From positions 36,773 through 100,772 of the forward strand of contig JBDIBK010000001.1 in assembly GCA_039812845.1 (NCBI GenBank): a DNA stretch of 64,000 nt. The letters run 5' to 3'. The stretch's first letter is position 1, and every line of letters starts with the position of its first letter. Positions 42,663-51,493 of the stretch are shown here, in pieces. Position numbers and translations under genes: made by a program. Source of the stretch: JACTMJ01 sp039812845 (lineage in GTDB: Bacteria; Acidobacteriota; Terriglobia; Bryobacterales; Bryobacteraceae). Under the pieces are notes generated by a model that was given only the letters and a program-made list of their open reading frames with translations, was not told the DNA's origin and searched no databases.

Positions 42663-43571
42663 ATGAAGCTGGACACGCTGCTTACCGAACAACGCAACCC
42701 CGCCAGCGCCGGGATTGACCGCATGAGCACCGCCGAGCTGCTGCGCGTGATGAACGCGGAGGACCGGAAAGTGGCCGTCGCGGTGGAGGCGGCGCTTCCC
42801 AGAATCGGAGAGGCGCTGGACCGGATCGCGGCGGCGATGCGGAATGGCGCGCGGCTGTTCTATACCGGCGCGGGCACCAGCGGAAGGCTTGGCGTGCTGG
42901 ATGCGAGCGAATGCCCGCCCACGTTCAACGTGCCTCCGGACTTGGTGACCGGCTTCCTTGCCGGTGGAGACGGTGCGCTGCGGCGTTCCGTGGAGGGCGC
43001 CGAAGACAACCCGGAACAGGGTGCGGACGACCTCGAAGCCTACGGCTTTCAGCACGGCGATGTCCTGGTGGGGATTGCCGCCAGCGGGCGCACGCCTTAC
43101 GTGGTGGGAGCGATGCGGCGGGCGCGCGCTCTAGGCGGAACGGTGATCTCGCTGGCCTGCACGTCGGGGGCGGAGGTTTCGAAACATGCCGATATCGCCA
43201 TCGAGGTCCTGTGCGGCCCCGAAGTGATCACAGGGTCCACTCGCATGAAGGCTGGCACGGCCACCAAGCTCGTGCTGAATATGCTCAGCACGGGCGCCAT
43301 GATCAAGCTTGGCCACGTCTACGGAAATCTCATGGTGAACGTGCAGCAGACGAATGAGAAGCTGCGCGACCGGGCACGGCGAATCGTGGAACAGGCTTTG
43401 GAGATCGGGCCGGAAGAGGCCCGACAATTGCTCGTGAAGGCCTCCGGCGAAGTGAAAACCGCGATCGCCATGCACCTGCTGGGAGTGGATGCAGCGACCG
43501 CGCGCGAGCGGCTGCAAAACGCAAACGGGAATCTGCGGCAGGCGGTGGATGCGGGCGCGAACGCTTCCTAG
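42663..43571 (+). CDS. murQ: N-acetylmuramic acid 6-phosphate etherase
   Basis: MurQ cleaves the lactyl ether of MurNAc 6-phosphate, recycling cell wall to GlcNAc 6-phosphate. The 302-residue protein has the SIS fold with TGAGTSGRLGVLDASECPPTF (phosphosugar binding, about 61-82), IAASGRTPYVVGAM and TRMKAGTATKLVLNMLSTG, all family signatures. It is followed by murA at 45 bases. Confidence 0.96.
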   Translation: MKLDTLLTEQRNPASAGIDRMSTAELLRVMNAEDRKVAVAVEAALPRIGEALDRIAAAMRNGARLFYTGAGTSGRLGVLDASECPPTFNVPPDLVTGFLAGGDGALRRSVEGAEDNPEQGADDLEAYGFQHGDVLVGIAASGRTPYVVGAMRRARALGGTVISLACTSGAEVSKHADIAIEVLCGPEVITGSTRMKAGTATKLVLNMLSTGAMIKLGHVYGNLMVNVQQTNEKLRDRARRIVEQALEIGPEEARQLLVKASGEVKTAIAMHLLGVDAATARERLQNANGNLRQAVDAGANAS

Positions 43572-43616
43572 CTGTGCGGCTGCCCGCGATACGCGGTCTC
43601 AGGAATAGAAAGAAAC

Positions 43617-44873
43617 ATGGACAAACTTGTTGTACAGGGCGGACGCACACTGCGTGGCGAGATCGAGGTGAGCGGCGCGAAGAACTCCGCGCTGCCGGCG
43701 CTGGCGGCGTGTCTGCTGACGAGCGAAACGGTGCATCTCGCAGGCATTCCGGAGGTCCGGGATCTGGTGACGATGCGGCAACTGCTGGAACACACCGGCG
43801 CGACGATCAAGCCGGTGAACGGCCATCTGGAAGTGACGACCCCTTCCATCGTCAATCCGGAAGCGCCCTACGAACTGGTGAAGACGATGCGGGCGTCCAG
43901 CCTGATTCTAGGGCCGCTGGTGGCGCGCTGCGGCACGGCCCGCGTCTCCATGCCGGGCGGGTGCGCGATTGGAGCGCGGCCCATTGATCTTCATCTGATG
44001 GGGCTCGAACGGCTGGGTGCCACCATTCGCCAGGAGCATGGCTATATCGAAGCATCCGCTCCCCAGGGCCTGCGCGGCGGCCGCATCTATTTCGACACCA
44101 TCACCGTAACCGGCACGGAGGACCTGATGATGGCAGCCGCGCTCGCGGACGGCGAATCTATCCTCGAGAACGCCGCGCGGGAACCGGAAGTGGTGGATCT
44201 CGCGGATCTGCTCACCAAGATGGGCGCGGAAATTGAAGGGGCCGGCACGTCGGTGATTCGCATCCGGGGTGTGAAGAGCTTGCGCGGCGCCACGCACCGG
44301 ATTATTCCCGACCGGATCGAGGCGGGCACGTATGCGATCGCCGCGGCAATTACCGGCGGCGATCTGGTGATCGGCAACTGCCGCCCGGATCATTTGGGCG
44401 CGCTCATCCACAAACTTTGGCAGGCCGGCGTGCATATCCAGGAACTGGGCAGGGATTCCATTCGCGCTACCGCCACCGGCACCTTGCGCTCGCAGGATAT
44501 GAGCACGGAGGAATATCCGGGCTTTCCCACGGACCTGCAGGCGCAATACATGGCGCTGATGACGCAGGTGGAAGGCATTACGATCATTCGGGAGACCATC
44601 TTCGAAAACCGCTATATGCACGTGCAGGAACTGGTGCGGATGGGCGCGAATATCCGGATCGACGGGCGGCAGGCGATTGTAGCGGGCTCGTGCAAACTCA
44701 CCGGAGCGCCGGTGATCGCGAGCGACCTGCGGGCAAGCGCATCCCTGCTGCTTGCGGCGATGGCCGCCAGCGGGGAAACCGTGATCGACCGCGTCTACCA
44801 TCTCGACCGCGGCTATGAGCGGATTGAAGAAAAACTGGCGCGGGTTGGAGCGCAGGTGGAACGGATCAGCTAA
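43617..44873 (+). CDS. murA: UDP-N-acetylglucosamine 1-carboxyvinyltransferase
   Basis: MurA adds enolpyruvate from phosphoenolpyruvate to UDP-GlcNAc, the first committed step of peptidoglycan. The 418-residue protein begins MDKLVVQGGRTLRGEIEVSGAKN, and has the catalytic cysteine loop in MPGGCAIGARPIDLHLMGLE (the C117-type cysteine attacked by fosfomycin) and the C-terminal VIDRVYHLDRGYERIEEKL. It follows murQ, linking cell wall recycling and synthesis. Confidence 0.97.
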   Translation: MDKLVVQGGRTLRGEIEVSGAKNSALPALAACLLTSETVHLAGIPEVRDLVTMRQLLEHTGATIKPVNGHLEVTTPSIVNPEAPYELVKTMRASSLILGPLVARCGTARVSMPGGCAIGARPIDLHLMGLERLGATIRQEHGYIEASAPQGLRGGRIYFDTITVTGTEDLMMAAALADGESILENAAREPEVVDLADLLTKMGAEIEGAGTSVIRIRGVKSLRGATHRIIPDRIEAGTYAIAAAITGGDLVIGNCRPDHLGALIHKLWQAGVHIQELGRDSIRATATGTLRSQDMSTEEYPGFPTDLQAQYMALMTQVEGITIIRETIFENRYMHVQELVRMGANIRIDGRQAIVAGSCKLTGAPVIASDLRASASLLLAAMAASGETVIDRVYHLDRGYERIEEKLARVGAQVERIS

Positions 44874-44905
44874 AGCGTTGCGCATTTGTAGAGGAGGAAA
44901 GCATC

Positions 44906-45274
44906 ATGAAGCACCATAATCCCGGTTTTCTGGCGATCGTCAACGACGCAAAATCCCGTATAGAAGAAATCGATGTGCCTGCGTATCTGGCGCTGCGGCA
45001 ATCCGGTGAGGCACATATTCTCGTAGACGTGAGGGAAGAGAGCGAATTCGCGGCGGGACATGTGAAAGGCGCCCTTCACCTCGGGAAAGGTGTGATCGAG
45101 CGGGATATTGAGACGGCGATTCCGGACAAGACCCAGAAGCTCATTCTTTACTGCGGGGGAGGGTTTCGCTCCGCGCTGGTGGCCGATAATCTCCGAAAAA
45201 TGGGCTATGAGGCGCCAATCAACCTGGACGGCGGCTGGCGGGCGCTCAAAGAGAGCGGGATCGAACTCGAGTAG
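44906..45274 (+). CDS. Rhodanese-domain protein
   Basis: A 122-residue single rhodanese domain with DVREESEFAAGHVKGALHL and the active-site loop YCGGGFRSALVADNLRKMGY, in which the catalytic cysteine (C83) is intact. The function could be sulfur transfer or phosphate/arsenate handling. A GAGGAGG site precedes the ATG. It may be co-transcribed with murA, which ends 33 bases upstream. Confidence 0.85.
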   Translation: MKHHNPGFLAIVNDAKSRIEEIDVPAYLALRQSGEAHILVDVREESEFAAGHVKGALHLGKGVIERDIETAIPDKTQKLILYCGGGFRSALVADNLRKMGYEAPINLDGGWRALKESGIELE

Positions 45275-45297
45275 CCCACTTGGGGCGGGGTGGCGCG

Positions 45298-45624
45298 CTA
45301 CAGCAGCGGCCAGCCGACCAAAAGCCCCACCAGTCTCCAGGCGATGTAGGCAAGCAGGGCCAGTTCGGCAAAACGGATCGATTTCTGCACGAGACCGCTG
45401 AACAGATCCACCCGCAGCACCACGACACAAACCAGATAGAGAAAGATCGGCCAGGTATTGAAAGAGCCGTCAAAGCCACGGTAAAAGAGCATCAGGACGA
45501 ACATATAGCCCAGCGGGATATTGCTGGTGACGTGGTCGCCCATCCGCAGCCAGATCATCCCGGCGGTAAGCGCCAGCATGAGGGCCGTCAGAATTTCGAA
45601 GAACGGGAGCGTCGCGAGATTCAT
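45298..45624 (-). CDS. Small integral membrane protein of unknown function
   Basis: A 108-residue protein with three or four hydrophobic segments, for example FEILTALMLALTAGMIWL, IPLGYMFVLMLFY and TWPIFLYLVCVVVLRVDLF. No family is recognised. It lies downstream of treY by 48 bases on the same strand and may be part of that transcript, or independent. Confidence 0.6.
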   Translation of the reverse strand: MNLATLPFFEILTALMLALTAGMIWLRMGDHVTSNIPLGYMFVLMLFYRGFDGSFNTWPIFLYLVCVVVLRVDLFSGLVQKSIRFAELALLAYIAWRLVGLLVGWPLL

Positions 45625-45672
45625 CCACTCGCCACCATAGCATGTCCGCCGGCTGGGAGACGCCAGCGCCGT

Positions 45673-48588
45673 CTATGCGGGCGCATTCTCGCCACAGGAG
45701 AGCAGAGCCACCGGGAACGCCCCGAGAAGTCGGGAAACGGGCAGACGCCCGGGTTCCGCGGGTGAGGGTGCCAGGTCGACAGTCTCTCCCGTGAACTCAT
45801 GCTTCCACGCCGGAGGCGCGCCTTCCGGAAGAGAAATCACGGTTCCTTCCCACAGAGAGTCGCTCACCAGATTCTCACCCTCGGGAAGAATGCCCAGAAG
45901 ATGAAGCGGCGTCACCACCAGGCACCACTCTCCCTTCCAACGGCGGGCAAAGGCGAAGACATTCGCGGCGTTCGGACCATGAGAGATCAACCGAACGTAC
46001 TCCCCCTGTGCAAACAGGTTCGCGTGAGCCCGCCGGAATTCCAGGGTCTTCGCGGTCGTGTAAAGCTTGATGCGCCCATCGCGCCAACTTCCGGAGAGTG
46101 CCCGGGCCAAGGCACCGGCGTCGGCCGCTTCCGCGTGCCGCAGTTCCTCCAGCATTTTCATGCGGAGGCGGAAATCCACCGGCCGCCGGTTGTCCGGGTC
46201 GACGAGACTGAAATCCCACAATTCCATTCCTTGGTAGAAATCGGGGACCCCCGGCGCGGTCGTCTTCAAAAGCACCTGGGAGAGCGAATTGATTGCCCCA
46301 TAGAAGGCGAGGGTGCGCTGCAACGGAAGGAAGTCGTCGCGAAAGGCCTTCCCGCGCTTCGGATCGAAGAGTGCATCGACGAAGCTCGCGAGCGCGCTCT
46401 CGTGGGCTTCGTGCGGCTGGATCCAACTGGTGTGCTCCTTCGCCTCCCTGGCGCATTTGCGGACGTAGGCCTGAAAACGTTCCTGAAACTCCGGCATCTC
46501 CTCATCGCTGAAGGGCCATGCGCCCAGCAGCGACTGATAGATCAGAATCTCCTCCGACGGGGTTGGAGCCATGTGACCGGCCAGCAGCGTCCGCTTGCTC
46601 TCGTTGGCGGCCATCCAGCGAGTAATGGCCTCCCGATAGTCCCTTGGCATCTCCGTGAGGACGTTCAGCCGGGCGCGCACGTCCTCGCTCCTCTTCGTAT
46701 CGTGGGTGGAGGTGCAGTTCATCGTGTGCGGCCAATCGCGCAGCCTGTCCGTATGGAACCCGTGGAGATCAAACGCATTGGCGGGAGGATAATTCCGCAG
46801 GGGGTCTCCGCCGACTTCATTGAGCGAAAGGAGCGCGTTATAGCTGTAGAACGCAGAATCCTCGAGGCCTTTCGCCATCACCGGACCGGAAAATTGCTGC
46901 CAGCGCATGACCACATCCAGCCAGTGGGAGCGATGCGCCCGGGAGTAGTAGGGCGGTTCCACCAGCAGCACGCGGCCCATGAACTCAAACGCGGCATCGC
47001 TAACCGCGTCGCGGCTGGTGCGGGCGCGGGCGAGAGCAAGCGTAGCCTCAATCAGATCGCGATCGCGCTGATCGACGCCGAACCCGCGAAGATAGGTGCG
47101 ATAGACCGGCAGGCACGCGGTTGCCTCAACGAGAATCCGGCGGATCTCCGAGAGAGGAATGTCGCGGGCCCGGCGATCCTGCGCCGCCAACTGGCCTAAA
47201 TAATGGCCGATCACGTTGATCTCATTCGCGAAGAGCGTATCCATCACCAGCTTATTGTTTGCGTAACAGATCTCTGAGAACGGGCCCCGGATGCCGGTGA
47301 GCCCGTCGTAATGACGGACGATTTCATCGAGTCCGGCAGGGTCGATGAATATGCCGTTCAGCGCGTTCAGGTAGTCGTATCCGGTTGTCCCGGCGAGTGG
47401 CCATTCAGGCAGTTTCTCGCCGCGGCTCAGGATCTTCTCCGCCAGGACGTAGAAATTCTGTTCCCCGGACTCCACTCCGTCGCCGAGCACCGCACCCTGC
47501 AAACGCCGCAGGTAGCCGAGGGGGTCTCTCAGGCCGTCGATGTGGTCGATGCGCACGCCGGCGACCTTGCCTTCCCGCATCAGTTTGACGATTTCCTTAT
47601 GGCTGATGTCGAAGACCTCCGGCAATTCCACGCGCACACCAACGAGATCGTTGATGTCGAAGAAGCGCCGGTAGTTGATCTCCTCAACCGCGATCCGCCA
47701 GTAAGCGATTCGATAAACCTGAGCCGAGAGGATATCGTCCAGCGCATCAAAACTGCGGGTATCCTGCGGATCTCCGGAGAGCTGCCAGAGCTGATCGTCG
47801 AGCGTCCGCTTGTATTCGGGTTCCTTGAGGTAAAGCTCCCATAGGAGAGATTTCGCCTGGGCAACCTCCCGCTGGCGCTCAATCTTGCGGCTCTCCTCTT
47901 CCACGTCCCGCACCGGCATCGACGCCAGAATATCGATTGCTTTCGTTAGTAATTCCTTTCTTTCATCGGACGTGATCGCGTTGAGAAGGTCCTTCCGCCC
48001 TGGTTCCAATATCTTGAGGTAACTCTTAGGGCCCAGAGGCAGACGGTGATCGTAGTAGCGCGCGAAGAAGCCGTTCTCGTCGAAGCGCAGGACAATTTCG
48101 CGGCGGGTGAGCACGCTGCCATAGAGGTCGCCGAGAATCGGCAGCAGGATGCGATTCTCCTGCAGGAAGGCTGCTTTGGAGGTAGCGGGATGCCAATCGA
48201 TGTCGAAGAAATCGGCATAGACCGAGGCACGCCCATTCTCCAGCACATCCGCCCAGTATGGATTCTCCACACTGGCGGCCATGTGGTTGGGAACGATATC
48301 CAGCAGCATCTCCATCTGGTACTGCTTCAAGCGCTGGACGAGCTGTTCGAACTCTTCTTCCGTGCCGAGTTCGGAGTTAATCTTCACGGCGTCGGCCACA
48401 TCGTAGCCGTGCGAACTGCCTTTGCGCGCCTTGGCTCTCGGTGACGCGTAGAGGTCGGTGATCCCAAGTTCGCGGAGGTAGGGCACCAATTCCCAGGCGT
48501 CGTGAAACCGAAACGAGGAACTGAACTGAATCCGGTAGGTGCTTCCAGGTACGCGACAGTGGTGAGGCGGTTGTGGTGGATTTCCCAT
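45673..48588 (-). CDS. treY: Malto-oligosyltrehalose synthase
   Basis: TreY rearranges the reducing-end alpha-1,4 bond of a maltodextrin to alpha,alpha-1,1. The 971-residue GH13-type protein has the N-terminal GSTYRIQFSSSFRFHDAWELVPYL with Y/R residues typical of TreY, and GITDLYASPRAKARKGSSHGYDV, LDIVPNHMA, VAGVRIDHIDGLRDP with the catalytic aspartate region. The start at 48588 (MGNPPQ) has an AGAAGGGA site before it. The stop lies close to the membrane gene, and treZ precedes it by 23 bases. Confidence 0.94.
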   Translation of the reverse strand: MGNPPQPPHHCRVPGSTYRIQFSSSFRFHDAWELVPYLRELGITDLYASPRAKARKGSSHGYDVADAVKINSELGTEEEFEQLVQRLKQYQMEMLLDIVPNHMAASVENPYWADVLENGRASVYADFFDIDWHPATSKAAFLQENRILLPILGDLYGSVLTRREIVLRFDENGFFARYYDHRLPLGPKSYLKILEPGRKDLLNAITSDERKELLTKAIDILASMPVRDVEEESRKIERQREVAQAKSLLWELYLKEPEYKRTLDDQLWQLSGDPQDTRSFDALDDILSAQVYRIAYWRIAVEEINYRRFFDINDLVGVRVELPEVFDISHKEIVKLMREGKVAGVRIDHIDGLRDPLGYLRRLQGAVLGDGVESGEQNFYVLAEKILSRGEKLPEWPLAGTTGYDYLNALNGIFIDPAGLDEIVRHYDGLTGIRGPFSEICYANNKLVMDTLFANEINVIGHYLGQLAAQDRRARDIPLSEIRRILVEATACLPVYRTYLRGFGVDQRDRDLIEATLALARARTSRDAVSDAAFEFMGRVLLVEPPYYSRAHRSHWLDVVMRWQQFSGPVMAKGLEDSAFYSYNALLSLNEVGGDPLRNYPPANAFDLHGFHTDRLRDWPHTMNCTSTHDTKRSEDVRARLNVLTEMPRDYREAITRWMAANESKRTLLAGHMAPTPSEEILIYQSLLGAWPFSDEEMPEFQERFQAYVRKCAREAKEHTSWIQPHEAHESALASFVDALFDPKRGKAFRDDFLPLQRTLAFYGAINSLSQVLLKTTAPGVPDFYQGMELWDFSLVDPDNRRPVDFRLRMKMLEELRHAEAADAGALARALSGSWRDGRIKLYTTAKTLEFRRAHANLFAQGEYVRLISHGPNAANVFAFARRWKGEWCLVVTPLHLLGILPEGENLVSDSLWEGTVISLPEGAPPAWKHEFTGETVDLAPSPAEPGRLPVSRLLGAFPVALLSCGENAPA

Positions 48589-48611
48589 GATTTCCCTTCT
48601 CTTTGGCACGG

Positions 48612-50462
48612 TTATTGGAGGCACCTTTCGAGCAACAGGACGGAATGTGGGGCCAGGGTCACGATCTCGTCGCGGAGAAACTGGATCTCCTGTCCTTTCG
48701 GGTGAGAATCGCCGTTTTCAGCCGTATCTATGTGCTTACGAAAGGCTCCGCTGTCAAATGGGTATCGCGTGCGCACTTCGTTCTCTCCGAATGCGAACGC
48801 GAGGACGCATTCCTGCTTCTGAAAGCGGCGGGACACCCAAACGATTCGGCCTGCTTCGTCTTCTTCAACTTGGACATCCCTGCGAGAAAGAGAAGCGAGC
48901 GGGGGGAGTTGCTTCCGCAACCGGATAAGCTCCCGATAGAAGCCGAACAGCTCCGCGTGGTGGCCGGAGTGGCGCAGTTCCGGATGAATCCTGGCACTGG
49001 CGAAGGTCTCCTCGGCCTGGGGGTCCGGCGGTTCCCCCTCCCACGCAAATGCGGAAAACTCCTTCTTCCGGCCTTCCCGCACCGCCGCCACCAAATCCGG
49101 GTCTCCGTGACTGACGAAGTAGGGGAAGGGAGCGGATTCGTCGTAATCCTCTCCCATAAACAGAAGGGGAAGGTACGGGGAAAGCAGCACCCACGCGGCC
49201 GCCAGTTTCCGCTTTGAGAGGCTTACAGCGTGTCCCAGGCGGTCACCCGTTAGGCGGTTCCCGATTTGATCGTGATTCTGGCAGCAGACAATGAAGCGGT
49301 CCGGGGGGATTTCGCGGGACGGGCTTCCGTGCGCCCGGCGTCGATAGGCGGAGTATTCCCCCTGGTAGACGAATCCTTCGGACAAGCTCCGGACGAGATG
49401 GCGGAAGTCGGGATAATCCGCGAAGTATCCGCGGCGCTCACCGGTAAGCGTCTGCCTAAGGGCATGATGGAAATCGTCGTTCCACTGCGCGTCCAGGCCG
49501 AATCCGCCCAGGTCGGCGCTCTTGATCCAGCGGACATCGTTCGCGGCCGATTCGGCCAAGGCGCATATCCGGCGATTGAGTGCCTCGCCCCGCTGGTGGA
49601 GTCTTGCCGCGAGCTCTGCCAGGAAGTGGTTGGGGGAGAAATCGCAAATTGTATCGGTGGCATCCAGGCGCAGCGCGTCGATGCGGAACTCCGTCACCCA
49701 ATTGAGGGCGTTCTCGAGGAAGAAATGGCGCACCGGGCCGCTATCCGGCCCATCGAAGTTGATTCCGTCGCCCCAGGGGGTGTGATGGCGGCTCGTGAAG
49801 TAAGGGCCGAAGTCGCGTAAGTAATTGCCTTCAGGGCCGACGTGGTTGTATACGACATCCAGTACCACAGCGAGACCGGCCAAGTGGCAGGCATCCACAA
49901 AGCGCTTCAACGCCTGGGGCCCCCCGTAACTCGCTTGCACCGCGAAGGGGTAGACGCCATCGTAGCCCCAGTTCCTTTCCCCAGGGAACTGCGCTACCGG
50001 CATCAGTTCCACGGCCGTGACGCCCAGCTCCACCAGATAGGGGATCCGGCCGATGGCGGCATCCAGCGTCCCCTCGCGAGTAAATGTCCCAATATGGAGC
50101 TCATAGATCACATACGAGCGAAGCGGGATCCCTCGCCAAGCGTGTGCCTTCCACTCGAAGTTGTCCGTCACCACGGTGGAAGGGCCATGAACGCCGGATT
50201 CCTGCAAGCGGGAAGCTGGGTCTGGCCGGTTCACCATTCCATCCAGGCGGTAAGTGTAGTGGGCCCCGGTCGCATCGTATCCGAGCGTCAGCTCAAAGTA
50301 ACCGGCGTCCGCGGGAGACATCGGGAGCATTTGTTGCGCCGGAAACTGCAAATGGAGATCAACGCGGCGGCACCTCGGTGCCCAAACCCGGAAGTGGGTC
50401 CGGCCATCGGCCAATACGGCCGCGCCAAGGTCAAACGAACTGGAAAGGCTGATTTCTCTCAT
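48612..50462 (-). CDS. treZ: Malto-oligosyltrehalose trehalohydrolase
   Basis: TreZ releases trehalose from the product of TreY. The 616-residue protein has an N-terminal beta-sandwich domain (about 10-95, with THFRVWAPRCRRVDLHL), then the GH13 barrel: YELHIGTFTREGTLDAAI, VTAVELMPVAQFPGERNWGYDGVYPFAV, VVLDVVYNHVGPEGNYL, and FRIDALRLDATDTI with the nucleophile aspartate, and CQNHDQIGNR. The start at 50462 (MREISLSS) is inside a longer open frame. It is followed by treY. Neither treX (debranching) nor treS is in this window. Confidence 0.94.
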   Translation of the reverse strand: MREISLSSSFDLGAAVLADGRTHFRVWAPRCRRVDLHLQFPAQQMLPMSPADAGYFELTLGYDATGAHYTYRLDGMVNRPDPASRLQESGVHGPSTVVTDNFEWKAHAWRGIPLRSYVIYELHIGTFTREGTLDAAIGRIPYLVELGVTAVELMPVAQFPGERNWGYDGVYPFAVQASYGGPQALKRFVDACHLAGLAVVLDVVYNHVGPEGNYLRDFGPYFTSRHHTPWGDGINFDGPDSGPVRHFFLENALNWVTEFRIDALRLDATDTICDFSPNHFLAELAARLHQRGEALNRRICALAESAANDVRWIKSADLGGFGLDAQWNDDFHHALRQTLTGERRGYFADYPDFRHLVRSLSEGFVYQGEYSAYRRRAHGSPSREIPPDRFIVCCQNHDQIGNRLTGDRLGHAVSLSKRKLAAAWVLLSPYLPLLFMGEDYDESAPFPYFVSHGDPDLVAAVREGRKKEFSAFAWEGEPPDPQAEETFASARIHPELRHSGHHAELFGFYRELIRLRKQLPPLASLSRRDVQVEEDEAGRIVWVSRRFQKQECVLAFAFGENEVRTRYPFDSGAFRKHIDTAENGDSHPKGQEIQFLRDEIVTLAPHSVLLLERCLQ

Positions 50463-50677
50463 AACGTTGTCCGACGCTCCACAGCGAGGGCGTGGCGTGG
50501 CGGGAGCGGTCCAGGGTCTGGAGGAGGGATGCTGCCGGTTCATCACGGAACCGCCCGGAAGCCAGGGTAATCGAGTTTGGGTTCCTTCAGTCTAACAGAG
50601 GCCATAGAATCCACTCCCCTTAAAGGAATGTGGATTGCCTGAGGCCGGTGGAGGAAGCAGAAGCCTTTCCTTCGGTC

Positions 50678-50705
50678 TTGCAATCGACGGAGGATGATGT
50701 AGACT
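50678..50705 (+). promoter_or_regulatory. Promoter of the iron operon
   Basis: A -35-like TTGCAA (50678-50683), a 16-base spacer and a -10 TAGACT (50700-50705). The expected start of transcription is near 50711-50712, inside the operator that follows. Confidence 0.6.
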
Positions 50706-50709
50706 GACA

Positions 50710-50725
50710 TTTAGGTGCGCCTAAA
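50710..50725. promoter_or_regulatory. Palindromic DtxR/MntR-type operator
   Basis: The 16-bp perfect dyad TTTAGG-TGCG-CCTAAA ends directly before the TTG start codon of the regulator gene. TTAGG/CCTAA half-sites are the hallmark of DtxR/IdeR boxes. It spans the expected transcription start, so bound regulator would block its own promoter. Confidence 0.75.
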
Positions 50726-51493
50726 TTGCGAACGGCCCCGACAGAATCCACGGACAACTACCTGAAAGCGGTATTTGAGATCACCGCCGTCCAGGAACGC
50801 GCCAGCACGAACGAGATTGCGCGGCGGCTGAAAGTTTCGGCCGCGTCGGTAACCGGAATGCTCAAGAAACTGGCATCCGCGACGCCAGCGCCGATCACAT
50901 ACGAGAAACACCGTGGCGCGGAATTGACAGCCGAAGGGCAGCGAAGGGCGATTGAAGTGATCCGCCACCACCGCCTCATCGAGAGCTATTTGCACGCGGC
51001 GTTAGACTACGGCTGGGATGAAGTGCATGAGGAAGCGGAGAAACTGGAGCACTTCATATCCGAAGATCTGGAAGACCGGATGGCCGCAAAATTGGGCTTC
51101 CCGGAGTACGATCCTCACGGTCATCCAATTCCTCGCCGGGACGGCAGCATTCCGCCGTGTATCGATTTCCCGCTTCGACAGGTCGCGGCGGGTGTTACGG
51201 TTCGCGTGAGCCGTGTATCCGACGACGATTCGGCATCGCTCCGCGCGATACGGCAACTCGGGATCGATCTGCACAGCATCCTGGAGGTGGTGGAGCAGCG
51301 TGTAGAAAGTGGGGAAGCGATTCTGCGGAGAGCGGACGGCGTCTGCATCGAAGTGCCGAGGGAAATCGCCTCCCGATTGCGAGTCACGGTCGCCGAGGCC
51401 GAACGGGAGGCGGAGAGTGAAGCGGTAAGCGAGGAGACGGACTTTGCCGAGGGCGAACGGCAGCCGTTGGACAGCTTTGAGGTATCGCGATGA
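50726..51493 (+). CDS. DtxR/MntR-family metal-dependent regulator
   Basis: A 255-residue repressor. The N-terminal winged helix (about 8-75) is NYLKAVFEI..., the dimer/metal domain follows (about 80-135), and a FeoA/SH3-like C-terminal domain is present (about 145-215). Metal residues by alignment with DtxR: H82, E86 (from HHRLIE), H101, E105, E108, H109 (VHEEAEKLEHF); the glutamate at the C102 position is MntR-like. The TTG start abuts the operator, and the transcript leader is short without a ribosome site. The gene is coupled (ATGA) to the next. It probably senses iron or manganese and represses this operon. Confidence 0.88.
   Translation: MRTAPTESTDNYLKAVFEITAVQERASTNEIARRLKVSAASVTGMLKKLASATPAPITYEKHRGAELTAEGQRRAIEVIRHHRLIESYLHAALDYGWDEVHEEAEKLEHFISEDLEDRMAAKLGFPEYDPHGHPIPRRDGSIPPCIDFPLRQVAAGVTVRVSRVSDDDSASLRAIRQLGIDLHSILEVVEQRVESGEAILRRADGVCIEVPREIASRLRVTVAEAEREAESEAVSEETDFAEGERQPLDSFEVSR

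Noticed and set aside
50463..50546. Upstream extension of treZ (to 50546)
   Set aside because: The extension encodes a low-complexity Pro/Arg/Thr stretch and precedes the normal start of TreZ homologues.
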